Below, in pieces: positions 53,043 to 62,091 of a stretch of DNA of 64,000 nucleotides; within the stretch, counting starts at the first letter, position 1, and each line of letters opens with the position of its first letter. The translations under genes were made by a program, and so were the position numbers. The stretch spans positions 41,836 through 105,835 of the forward strand of contig CANNFB010000008.1 in assembly GCA_947503785.1 (NCBI GenBank), written 5' to 3'. The stretch is from an uncultured Campylobacterales bacterium. GTDB taxonomy: Bacteria; Campylobacterota; Campylobacteria; Campylobacterales; Arcobacteraceae. The notes beneath the pieces were generated by a model that was not told the DNA's origin, did not search any database, and saw only the letters and a list, made by a program, of their open reading frames with translations.

Positions 53043-54588
53043 TTTTTTTATCATAAATAACAACTTTATTCTTACCACTATTTTTAGCTTCATATAAAGC
53101 TATATCAGCTTCTTTATATAAAGTTTCAATCTTAAGATCTTGTGTAGCTTTTTTAGTACATACTCCCATTGAAACAGTTATATTTTTACTGTTTTGGCTA
53201 TATTTATGCTTAATATTTAAATTATAAATTTTATCAATAATCTTTTGTGCAATTATTGGAGCACTTATTTTATTGCCTTCTTCAGTGATAAATATAGAAA
53301 ATTCTTCTCCACCCATTCTAAATGCAATATCAGAAGATCTCTTTAGTGAATTTAACAATACCTTAGATACTTTTTCTAAAACTAAATCTCCTTTTAAATG
53401 TCCATAATTATCATTGTATAATTTGAAAGAATCTATATCTATCATTATAAAGGATACATAGTTTTCATTTCTAATTGATTTTTGTAGTTCAATAGGTAAT
53501 TGCTTATTGAAATGTCTTCTATTATATAGATTTGTAAGTTGGTCAATCTTAGAAAGTTTGATAATAGATTTAGTAGATTTTTCTAACTGTTTTGTTGTTT
53601 TATCTAAAAAAAAGTAATAAATTGAAATGATAATTATTCCAATTACAAACAAAAAGCCACTTAAAAATAGTTGGCATTTTTCAAGAGATATTTGATTCTC
53701 TTCTAAGTTTGTAAGTGCAATAATTTTTCCAACTTCATTTTTTTCAATATCAAAAAGTTTTATAACTCCAATTTGATACTTGCTTCTTGCTTTTTCTTGA
53801 GTACTTTCAAGGTTTAAATAGCCATCAATTAGATTTATTAAATCCTTATTTATATACTGAATAGTTGAATTAACTATATAAAAATTGTTTGTTTCGACAT
53901 AAGTATTTATTTTTTTGTTCAAACTTTTTTTTATTTTTTCATCTTTGAAGTTTAGCAGCTCTTTTTTAATGGCTATTAAAACTTCTGCATTTAAAATATT
54001 TGACAAATAAGGTGTAAGATAATCTATATCTTCTCCTAGTTCTAAATATCCTACTAGTTTATTATCAATATAATAAGGCGAAACGAACCTACTTGTAAGA
54101 TTATGACTAATACCAAACTCTACACCAAAAGAGTCTTTTTTTGTCTTCATTGAGTTATTTAAGGTAAATCTATTTAATAAATCAGAATGTTTTTTTGGAT
54201 TATGAACTCTTAAAAATACTTTTTTATCAAGTCCATGAAAATAAAAATGTGTTATACCAAAGTTATCATTTAGTCTTTTATACAAATCTTTTGTAACTGA
54301 ATAAAGTTTATCTCTATCTTTTTGTAAAAATACTTTTGAAATATCAGGATTATTTTGGACATTTATCAATAACTCTTTATATATTCTATTGTTATCATTA
54401 AGTTTATTATTATAGATACTTTTTATATTATGGATAATTTCTTGAGTTCTAATATGTTGATACTCTACATACATTTGATTTAATGATAAAAATGATGTAA
54501 TACCAATTATTAAAAAGCCTAAGACAAAAGGGATAAATGTCTTGATAAATAAATACTTGTATCCTTTCATAATATATCCTTCTTTCAA
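53029..54588 (-). CDS. Membrane diguanylate cyclase (GGEEF)
   Basis: Two TMs with periplasmic sensor; LTNLYNRRHFNKQL, FRMGGEEFSIFI, EADIALYEAKNSGKNKV. Confidence 0.93.
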   Translation of the reverse strand: MKEGYIMKGYKYLFIKTFIPFVLGFLIIGITSFLSLNQMYVEYQHIRTQEIIHNIKSIYNNKLNDNNRIYKELLINVQNNPDISKVFLQKDRDKLYSVTKDLYKRLNDNFGITHFYFHGLDKKVFLRVHNPKKHSDLLNRFTLNNSMKTKKDSFGVEFGISHNLTSRFVSPYYIDNKLVGYLELGEDIDYLTPYLSNILNAEVLIAIKKELLNFKDEKIKKSLNKKINTYVETNNFYIVNSTIQYINKDLINLIDGYLNLESTQEKARSKYQIGVIKLFDIEKNEVGKIIALTNLEENQISLEKCQLFLSGFLFVIGIIIISIYYFFLDKTTKQLEKSTKSIIKLSKIDQLTNLYNRRHFNKQLPIELQKSIRNENYVSFIMIDIDSFKLYNDNYGHLKGDLVLEKVSKVLLNSLKRSSDIAFRMGGEEFSIFITEEGNKISAPIIAQKIIDKIYNLNIKHKYSQNSKNITVSMGVCTKKATQDLKIETLYKEADIALYEAKNSGKNKVVIYDKKTTHK

Positions 54589-54752
54589 AATAATTTATAA
54601 AAATCCGTATAATAAACAGTATAGTCTATAAATAATTAAAAAATGAACTTAATATCTTTAATATAAATTATGTATTGTTGACAATAAATATAATAAGCAA
54701 TATAATAAACCGAAAATGAAAAGAAAAAATAGTGTTAAAAATAGGATAGATA

Positions 54753-55997
54753 GTGCCTGAAAAAACAAATCAAGATAGAATAAAAGAATATTTAGTTGGT
54801 TATGAAAAAGATAATAAACATATTGATGGCTATTTAGAAAAAGATATTTCAAATGGTAAAGTTATTATGCTTTCTGGAAAGTGGGGAAGTGGTAAGACTC
54901 ATTTTTGGCAGAATATTATAGAAAAAGAATTAACAAATAATCAAACAAAAAAACAAAAAGCTTATGTTTATAGTAGTTTATATGGAAATAGAACGATAGA
55001 TAAAATAGAAGATAATATTTATGCACAAGCTTATCTTTGTTCTGTTGGTGGGAAAAATGCTGTAATATCAGGCTATGAAAAAATAAAAGATTTTGGAAAA
55101 AGATTTGGAAGTTTTTGCTCTCTTCTTGATGTATCAAAATTAGTTGATGGTTTAGAGGATATACAACAAAAAAATATTAAAAGAAGTGCATTATCTTATC
55201 TTGAAAATGGTGGAATCGTTTGTTTTGATGATTTTGAAAGAAAATCAAAAGATATAGATTTAAATGATTTATTTGGTTTTATCTCTCATTTGGCCATTGA
55301 TTTAAATTGTAAAGTCGTGATTATTTTAAATGATGATGTTTTTGAGGGCGTTGAGAAAGATGTATTCTCAAGAGTAAAAGAAAAAAGTGTATCTAAATTT
55401 TTGAAATATGAGCCAAGTATAAGAGAATTATTTAAATCTATAATTTTTGAGAGAGAGAAAGAAGATGATAAAAAATTAAAATATTCAGAATTAAGAAAAT
55501 ATATAAAAATCATTTTAAAAACAATTGAAGAAACAGAAGAACTTAATGCAAGAATTTATATTCAAATCTTGGATAATTTGGTAGAATGGGTTGATAAGAA
55601 TGAAGAGATAGATGATGATATTTTAAGATGTTTAATTCTAGTTAATATTAATTTTATTTTATATCATACTATTTTAAATAGACAATCTCGGTTTACGGAT
55701 GAAGAAGTTTTATATTATGTATATTCAATTGATGGAAGTCCTATGAAAACATATAATAGGCTTAGTATTTCTAATAGTTTTTTTGAGTATAAAGTAAAAG
55801 TAATTGATAATATAAGTAGCAAAAAAAATATTCCTGATGAAAATATAAAACATGAAATCAAATTTATTGAAGATAATTTAAATGATTTTGAAAGTTTATA
55901 TTTTGCTAATAAATTAATGCGACCGATAGTAGTAGGCGATGCCACTTTTCATAACATAAACAACTTCATAGAAACAGGAATTCTAATTAATGAATAA
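54753..55997 (+). CDS. KAP-like P-loop NTPase
   Basis: MLSGKWGSGKTHFWQNII Walker A; YSSLYGNRTIDKIED; GIVCFDDFERKSKDI Walker B (DDFER); GTG start. Confidence 0.75.
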   Translation: MPEKTNQDRIKEYLVGYEKDNKHIDGYLEKDISNGKVIMLSGKWGSGKTHFWQNIIEKELTNNQTKKQKAYVYSSLYGNRTIDKIEDNIYAQAYLCSVGGKNAVISGYEKIKDFGKRFGSFCSLLDVSKLVDGLEDIQQKNIKRSALSYLENGGIVCFDDFERKSKDIDLNDLFGFISHLAIDLNCKVVIILNDDVFEGVEKDVFSRVKEKSVSKFLKYEPSIRELFKSIIFEREKEDDKKLKYSELRKYIKIILKTIEETEELNARIYIQILDNLVEWVDKNEEIDDDILRCLILVNINFILYHTILNRQSRFTDEEVLYYVYSIDGSPMKTYNRLSISNSFFEYKVKVIDNISSKKNIPDENIKHEIKFIEDNLNDFESLYFANKLMRPIVVGDATFHNINNFIETGILINE

Positions 55998-57381
55998 CAT
56001 ATCAATACTAGGTACAAGCTCAGACGCTGGAAAATCAACGATAACTTTTGTAATAGCAAAAATATTACAAGACTTAGGTTATAGTGTTGCACCTTTTAAA
56101 GCACAAAACGTTTCAAACAATTCACATGTATGTGATGATGGAAGTGAAATAGCAATAGCACAGTACTTTCAATCTGAAGTATTAGGCGTTGAGACTTCTT
56201 ATCATTTAAATCCAGTTCTTTTAAAATCTGGTAGGGGAAGTTCAGCTTCTTTAATAGTTGAAGGTCAAGTAGTAGCCAATAAGCATGTATTAGAATACTA
56301 TAGAGATTTAGACTTATTAAAACCAGCAGTTAAAAGATGTTATGAATACTTAGATGAAAAGTATGACTGTATAGTAAATGAAGGGGCTGGAAGTCCAGTA
56401 GAGTTAAACCTAATGGATAAAGACTTATCTAATGTATTTATCTCTTCACATTACGATACAAAGGTTATATTAGTAGCTGATATAGAAAAGGGTGGAGTAT
56501 TTGCTTCTATATATGGTGTGTATCACTTATTACCCGAACAAATGAGAAACAATATCATTGGTGTGATAGTAAATAAATTCAGAGGTGACCTATCTTTATT
56601 TGATGAAGGTATTAGAATCATTGAAGAAGATTTTAAAATACCAGTATTAGGAGTACTACCTTATATTCCATTTAACTTAGGATTTGAAGACTCAGCTTCA
56701 CTTAAAAACTTTGTGCAAAACCCTAAAAAGAAAAAACTAGATATTGCAGTTATATCTTATCCTTATATGAGTAACTACAATGATATAGAACCTTTAATAT
56801 GTGATGATGAGGTATTTGTTGAGTTTATTGATTATAACGTTTCTCTTGAAAAGTTTGATTTAGTAATTCTTCCAGGTTCAAAGCTTGTGATAAAAGATTT
56901 GAAGTGGTTAAAAGACAATGGTTTATTTGAACAAATAAAAAATTATAAAAAAGATATATGTTGTATTTGTGGTGGATATGAGATGATGTTTGAAACACTA
57001 GATGATAAGTATGCTTTGGAAAACAATGAAGCTTTAATAGAAGAGGGCTTTGGAAAGATACCTGCAAGTATTGTATTTGAAAAACAAAAGATATTAGAGA
57101 AGAAAACTTATGATTTATTTGATAGCCAAATAGAAGGCTTTGAAATACATCATGGAATGTGTGATGAATATCCTTTATCATACGAGTGTGATAAATTTAA
57201 AGGTACTTTTGTACATGGTATTTTTGATAATGATAAGTTTAGAACAAACTATTTTAAATCAATAAATCCTTTATATATAGGATATGGTTTTGAAGAGTAT
57301 AAAAGAACAACAATTGATACTTTTGTAAATACAATGAAAGAAAAATTAGATGTTCAAAGAATAGTAGACAATGTTTTATAG
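55990..57381 (+). CDS. cobQ: Cobyric acid synthase
   Basis: SILGTSSDAGKSTITFVIAKIL, PFKAQNVSNNS, VNEGAGSPVELNL, CICGGYEMM. Confidence 0.95.
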   Translation: MNNISILGTSSDAGKSTITFVIAKILQDLGYSVAPFKAQNVSNNSHVCDDGSEIAIAQYFQSEVLGVETSYHLNPVLLKSGRGSSASLIVEGQVVANKHVLEYYRDLDLLKPAVKRCYEYLDEKYDCIVNEGAGSPVELNLMDKDLSNVFISSHYDTKVILVADIEKGGVFASIYGVYHLLPEQMRNNIIGVIVNKFRGDLSLFDEGIRIIEEDFKIPVLGVLPYIPFNLGFEDSASLKNFVQNPKKKKLDIAVISYPYMSNYNDIEPLICDDEVFVEFIDYNVSLEKFDLVILPGSKLVIKDLKWLKDNGLFEQIKNYKKDICCICGGYEMMFETLDDKYALENNEALIEEGFGKIPASIVFEKQKILEKKTYDLFDSQIEGFEIHHGMCDEYPLSYECDKFKGTFVHGIFDNDKFRTNYFKSINPLYIGYGFEEYKRTTIDTFVNTMKEKLDVQRIVDNVL

Positions 57382-58258
57382 TGTTGCCTTAATAGCCTAT
57401 ATCCTTGATAATATCTTTGGAGAGTTTGAAAAACTAAAGTTTATCAAACATCCTATTATATTTATGGGTGATTATATTTCATGGTTTCAAAAGAAGTTTT
57501 ATGAAGACTCAATTTTAAGAGGTGGAATATTAACTGCTTCATTGATTGTGATTGTTTATCTTATCACTTCATGGTTGGCAAGTTTTGATAATATTTTGTT
57601 TCAAGGATTTTTGGCTTCTTTCACACTTGCTAGTAAAATGTTATATGATAGTGTAAAAGATGTAGTATCAAGCGAAGATTTGAGTGTCAAAAAAGAAAAA
57701 ATATCTATGTTGGTAAGTCGTGATACAAGTGATATGAATAATTCAGATGTTAATAAAGCAGCAGTTGAAACCTATGCAGAGAACTTGAGTGATGGAGTAA
57801 TTGCTCCTTTGTTTTATTTACTTTTATTTGGAATCGTTGGTGCTTTTATCTACAAGGCTATTAATACATTAGATTCAATGGTTGGATACAGAAATGAAAA
57901 GTATGAAAATTTTGGAAAAGTATCTGCAATATTAGATGATATTGTAAATTATATTCCAGCACGAATAACAGCTATTCTTATTGCTTTTCTTTTTTTTAGT
58001 AAAAAAGCTTTATTAGAGTTTTCTAAATATGGCACTAAACATGAAAGTCCAAATGCAGGATTGCCAATATCTGCAATGGCTTTAAGTATAAAAGTAAAAC
58101 TAGGTGGTCCTACTTCTTATTTTGGGAAAACTAAAGATAAATCTTTTTTTGGAATTGGAAAAGAAAATATTGAAAATGCAGATGTTTTAAAGACACTTTC
58201 GTTAAAGTATCGCCTAGATATATTTATAATAATTGTATTAATTTTAGGAGTACTATGA
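57371..58258 (+). CDS. cbiB: Adenosylcobinamide-phosphate synthase CbiB/CobD
   Basis: VSRDTSDMNNSDVNKAAVETYAENLSDGVIAPLFYLLLFG, KAINTLDSMVGYRNEKYENFG. Confidence 0.94.
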   Translation: MFYSVALIAYILDNIFGEFEKLKFIKHPIIFMGDYISWFQKKFYEDSILRGGILTASLIVIVYLITSWLASFDNILFQGFLASFTLASKMLYDSVKDVVSSEDLSVKKEKISMLVSRDTSDMNNSDVNKAAVETYAENLSDGVIAPLFYLLLFGIVGAFIYKAINTLDSMVGYRNEKYENFGKVSAILDDIVNYIPARITAILIAFLFFSKKALLEFSKYGTKHESPNAGLPISAMALSIKVKLGGPTSYFGKTKDKSFFGIGKENIENADVLKTLSLKYRLDIFIIIVLILGVL

Positions 58259-58680
58259 TGACTTATGACGAATGGTTTATCCAACAGGGTAACCTTCATG
58301 CAAAGGTAATGAAAAAATTAGAAGATAAAAGTGTTGATGAGGTTATTGAATATTTTAAATTTGAAAATATGGTTAAAAATGAACCAGATTTCTGTCCTTT
58401 ATATAAAGATAATAAAAAATGTCATGATATGGAAGATTTAAACTGTTATTTATGTGCCTGTCCTAACTTTAGATTTAAAACAGAAGGTTTTGAAAAAACA
58501 GATGAAGGTAAAACTTTGTTCTCTGTATGTAATATTAAATCAAGAGATGGTGCTCAGTATATAGGTGAAGATTATATTCATCAAAATTGCTCAGGCTGTA
58601 TAGTACCACATAGAAGAAAATATATTAAGAAGCATTTTAATCGTTCGTGGTTTGAAGTTATGAAAGATGTAAGAGCTTAG
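58255..58680 (+). CDS. Cysteine-rich small-domain protein (PF04071-like) at end of cobalamin operon
   Basis: FCPLYKDNKKCHDMEDLNCYLCACPNFRF ... HQNCSGCIVPHRRKYIKKHF; overlaps the cbiB stop. Confidence 0.7.
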   Translation: MMTYDEWFIQQGNLHAKVMKKLEDKSVDEVIEYFKFENMVKNEPDFCPLYKDNKKCHDMEDLNCYLCACPNFRFKTEGFEKTDEGKTLFSVCNIKSRDGAQYIGEDYIHQNCSGCIVPHRRKYIKKHFNRSWFEVMKDVRA

Positions 58681-58698
58681 GCTTTACATCTTTATAAC
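58657..58698. terminator. Palindrome shared by convergent Cys-rich gene and kinase (gttat-g-aaagatgtaa ... ttacatcttt-ataac)
   Basis: 10-bp plus 5-bp stem with one bulged G; loop contains both stop codons. Confidence 0.75.
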
Positions 58699-59901
58699 AA
58701 AATAGTTTTTTCCATCTTTATAATGATGAGTAAATTTATAACCGTGTAAATTTACAATAGTCTTTACAATATATAATCCCAATCCAAAACCATCACTTCT
58801 TTTTTCTTCTTGTGAAAAAGCTTCAGTATAATAATCCAAATCATATTTTAAAGGCTCACCTAATGAACTAATCTCGATTTGCTCTTTAGAAGCATTTATA
58901 ATTGCTTTATTATTAGGAGAGAATTTAATTGCATTATCAATTAAGTTTTTAAGTGCAATTGAAAACATAGATACATCAACTTCAAATTGGAAACCTTTTA
59001 TTTTAGAAGCAATATTTTCAGGAGTAACCATCATAATTTCTAAAGTTTTAGTATAAATATTGAAAAAAGATGTCTGTTCTTTATACATCATACTATTAGC
59101 AGATGTGAGTTTTTCAACAGTAGCAAGCTCTTTTATAATATCATCCATTCTTTTAAAAGCGCGCTGAAGGTTATCTCTTGTCTGTTCATTATCTAGAGTT
59201 TCTGCAATAAACATAGCTTTTGTAATAGGTGTTTTAAGTTCATGCATCATATTTCTCATAAATAAATCTTTTGATTTACCTTGATTATTTATAAGAGTTA
59301 TTGCTTCATTAAAGCTTTTAGCAATTGTTCCTATCTCATCATTGCTAATGGCTTTAATTTTTATATCTTTATTTCCATTTGAAAATTCAATAATCTGTTT
59401 ATTCAGTAGTTTAAGTGGTTTTAGTTTTCTTTTTAAAATTGCGTATAAGAAAAAGATAGTAATAAGTGAAAGAACAAACGCCGATATAATAATCACCATA
59501 CTGTAGTTGCTATTTCTTATATCTTTTAACATCAAGTTATACCCATGTTGTTGCACATAAATATAATATTGTTTATCAAATCTATAAACTCTATATGTTC
59601 CTAAATAGTTTTGAGTGATTGTTAATTCTTGTGCATTCTTAATAATTTTAAGTTTTTCATCTCTATCTTCTAAAGGTCTTACATGAAATTTTTTAAATAG
59701 TTTTATTAAAGATTCTGCTGTTGGTAAATTTTGAAAAGTACTTAAAAAATTTTCTGCAATTAGTTCATATCTATTTTGTTGATTAATTTCATGTTTTTGT
59801 TTATCAAAGCTAATAAATAAAGAAAATGTTATTAATGTAGCAATAAAAGCTAATGAAAAAATGATATTAATAAACGCCGAAATAGAGATATTTCTTATCA
59901 T
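58684..59901 (-). CDS. Sensor histidine kinase, CprS/ArsS-like
   Basis: HAMP region; FMRNMMHELKTPITKAMFIAETL; GFGLGLYIVKTIVNLHG; synteny RR-htrA. Confidence 0.9.
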   Translation of the reverse strand: MIRNISISAFINIIFSLAFIATLITFSLFISFDKQKHEINQQNRYELIAENFLSTFQNLPTAESLIKLFKKFHVRPLEDRDEKLKIIKNAQELTITQNYLGTYRVYRFDKQYYIYVQQHGYNLMLKDIRNSNYSMVIIISAFVLSLITIFFLYAILKRKLKPLKLLNKQIIEFSNGNKDIKIKAISNDEIGTIAKSFNEAITLINNQGKSKDLFMRNMMHELKTPITKAMFIAETLDNEQTRDNLQRAFKRMDDIIKELATVEKLTSANSMMYKEQTSFFNIYTKTLEIMMVTPENIASKIKGFQFEVDVSMFSIALKNLIDNAIKFSPNNKAIINASKEQIEISSLGEPLKYDLDYYTEAFSQEEKRSDGFGLGLYIVKTIVNLHGYKFTHHYKDGKNYFVIKM

Positions 59902-60572
59902 ATTAGCTGATACCCAATACCTCTAACAGATTTTATATAAGTTTTTGTACTATCTATTTTTGATAGTTTTGATCTTATTCTTGAAACAATTACATCAATA
60001 TTTTTTAATGATGAATCATCTTCAATACTATCACTAGCATAGATGAAATCTTCTCTAGCAATTACTCCACCATTTCTTTTGATTAGTAATTTTAAAATAT
60101 CATATTCTGCAAGAGTAAGAGTAAGAGAAGTACCTTTAAAAGATATTTGCATATCATCTTCTTTTACTATAAAAGGAGAAGCATTTTCATCTTTTTTTGC
60201 CTCAGGAGCATCTACTCTTTTTAAAATAGTTTTTATTCTAGCTTGAAGTTCTCTTGGATTGTAAGGTTTTGGCAAGTAATCATCCGCACCTCTTTCTAAA
60301 CCCATAACTTTGTCCAAAATATCATCTCTAGCTGAACTTATAATAATTGGTATTTCTGATTTTTCTCTAATTTTTGGAAGAAGTTCTAATCCATCAATCT
60401 CAGGAAGAGTTAAATCTAAGATAAGTAGTTTAAAATCTTTATTTATACTTAACATAGATAACCCATTATATGGGCTATCTGTATTTGTAACTTCAATATC
60501 AAATGATGATAAATAGTCTGTAATTATTTGAGCAAGTTCTAAATCATCTTCGATCATTAATACTTTTATGAT
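59898..60572 (-). CDS. OmpR-family response regulator, CprR-like; probable non-AUG start at 60572
   Basis: KVLMIEDDLELAQII, LLILDLTLPEIDG, DYLPKPYNPRELQARI; C-terminal winged helix SVRGIGYQLI. The supplied ATG start (60557) cuts off the beta1 residues. Confidence 0.9.
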   Translation of the reverse strand: MIKVLMIEDDLELAQIITDYLSSFDIEVTNTDSPYNGLSMLSINKDFKLLILDLTLPEIDGLELLPKIREKSEIPIIISSARDDILDKVMGLERGADDYLPKPYNPRELQARIKTILKRVDAPEAKKDENASPFIVKEDDMQISFKGTSLTLTLAEYDILKLLIKRNGGVIAREDFIYASDSIEDDSSLKNIDVIVSRIRSKLSKIDSTKTYIKSVRGIGYQLI

Positions 60573-60583
60573 GGTAAATCCTT

Positions 60584-62002
60584 TTATTTTATTACAAATA
60601 GAATAGTTTGACCATATCTATTTACATAAACTCTTTTGTGTTTCTTTTTATATTTTGTTAATGCTTTCTCAACATTTTGGAAGTTTTTTACTTCAATATC
60701 TTCAATTTGAATTATAATATCTCCAGCTTGGAATCCAGCTTTTTCTGCTTTACTCTTAGGTTCTACATCTGAAATTAAAAGACCTTTTGTATCTGCTGCT
60801 AATCTAAATTGTTTTTGCATTGCAGGAGTAATTGCATTTAATTTTAATCCACCTAAAACTCTACCACTATTTGATTGAATATGAACTAAACTTGTTCTAT
60901 TTCCTAAAACTATATTAAGTTCAATGTCTTTTTTATCTCTTTCAACATTAAGAACTATTTTTTGGTTCGGTTTAAATGATGCAACCATATTTTGTAAGGC
61001 TGTTCTATCTTTTATAGGTTTATTATTTATAGCATAAATTAAATCACCTCTTTTAACACCATATTTAGATGCAGGAGTATCAACTGATACATCTAAAACT
61101 AATGCACCTTTTTTATGAGTATAAACTTTTGCTGTTTCTTTATCTAAATCACTAATAGCAACACCTAAATAACCACGAGTTACTTTTCCATCTGTTACTA
61201 ATTTTTTTACTACATCTTTTACCATTGCAACAGGAATAGCAAAACCTATTCCATTATTTCCACCACTTTTAGAGATAATAGCAGTATTAATCCCAATTAA
61301 TGCACCTCTTGAATCTACAAGTGCACCTCCAGAATTCCCTGGATTAATTGAAGCATCAGTTTGAATATAGTTTTCATATCTATTTATTCCAACTTTATTT
61401 TTATTAAGTGCTGAAATAATACCTTGTGTTACAGTACTTCCAATTCCAAAGGGATTTCCAATTGCAAATATAACATCTGCAATTTCTAACTCTTTAGAAT
61501 GACCAAATTTAATAGGTGTTAGGTTATTTGACTCTATTTTAATTACAGCTAAATCACTATCAGAATCTTTTCCAATTAACTTTGCATTGAACTCCGTAGT
61601 GTCATTTCCAATAGTTACAGTTATTTCATCAGCATTTTCAATTACATGATTATTTGTAACTATATATCCATTTTTAGAAACTATAACACCAGAACCTAAA
61701 GATCTTTGTACTTTATTTTGTTTAAATTGATTACCAAATTGATCTCCAAAAAATCTTTTGAAAAATGGATCATTGAACATTTGAAGTGGTAAGTTTTCCA
61801 TTGATGAATCTACATGTCTTTTTGTAGAAATATTAACAATAGAGTGCATTGATTGTTTAATAGCACCATTAAAAGATAAAATTTGATTGTTTGTATTTGG
61901 TGATATTCTAGTTGGATTTTTATCCATAATATCGAAATTTATTGATTCAGCAAATAATTGAGTTGCAATTAGTGTTGAGGCTAATAAAAGTTTTTTCTTC
62001 AC
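60584..62002 (-). CDS. htrA: Periplasmic serine endoprotease HtrA/DegP
   Basis: GSGVIVSKNGYIVTNNHVIENADEITV, DSDLAVIKI, QTDASINPGNSGGALVDSRG; two PDZ domains. Confidence 0.97.
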   Translation of the reverse strand: MKKKLLLASTLIATQLFAESINFDIMDKNPTRISPNTNNQILSFNGAIKQSMHSIVNISTKRHVDSSMENLPLQMFNDPFFKRFFGDQFGNQFKQNKVQRSLGSGVIVSKNGYIVTNNHVIENADEITVTIGNDTTEFNAKLIGKDSDSDLAVIKIESNNLTPIKFGHSKELEIADVIFAIGNPFGIGSTVTQGIISALNKNKVGINRYENYIQTDASINPGNSGGALVDSRGALIGINTAIISKSGGNNGIGFAIPVAMVKDVVKKLVTDGKVTRGYLGVAISDLDKETAKVYTHKKGALVLDVSVDTPASKYGVKRGDLIYAINNKPIKDRTALQNMVASFKPNQKIVLNVERDKKDIELNIVLGNRTSLVHIQSNSGRVLGGLKLNAITPAMQKQFRLAADTKGLLISDVEPKSKAEKAGFQAGDIIIQIEDIEVKNFQNVEKALTKYKKKHKRVYVNRYGQTILFVIK

Positions 62003-62091
62003 AATATATCCTTTGGGTTTTTTGATTAAGTAATTGTAAAGTAAAAGCGTAAACTATTTTTCAATCAATAGTTAACGCTTTATTAATAAAA

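Noticed and set aside
54658-54852. 64-aa minus ORF between cyclase and KAP-like gene
   Set aside because: Leu/Phe/Tyr-rich AT-driven translation overlapping the NTPase start; no independent support.
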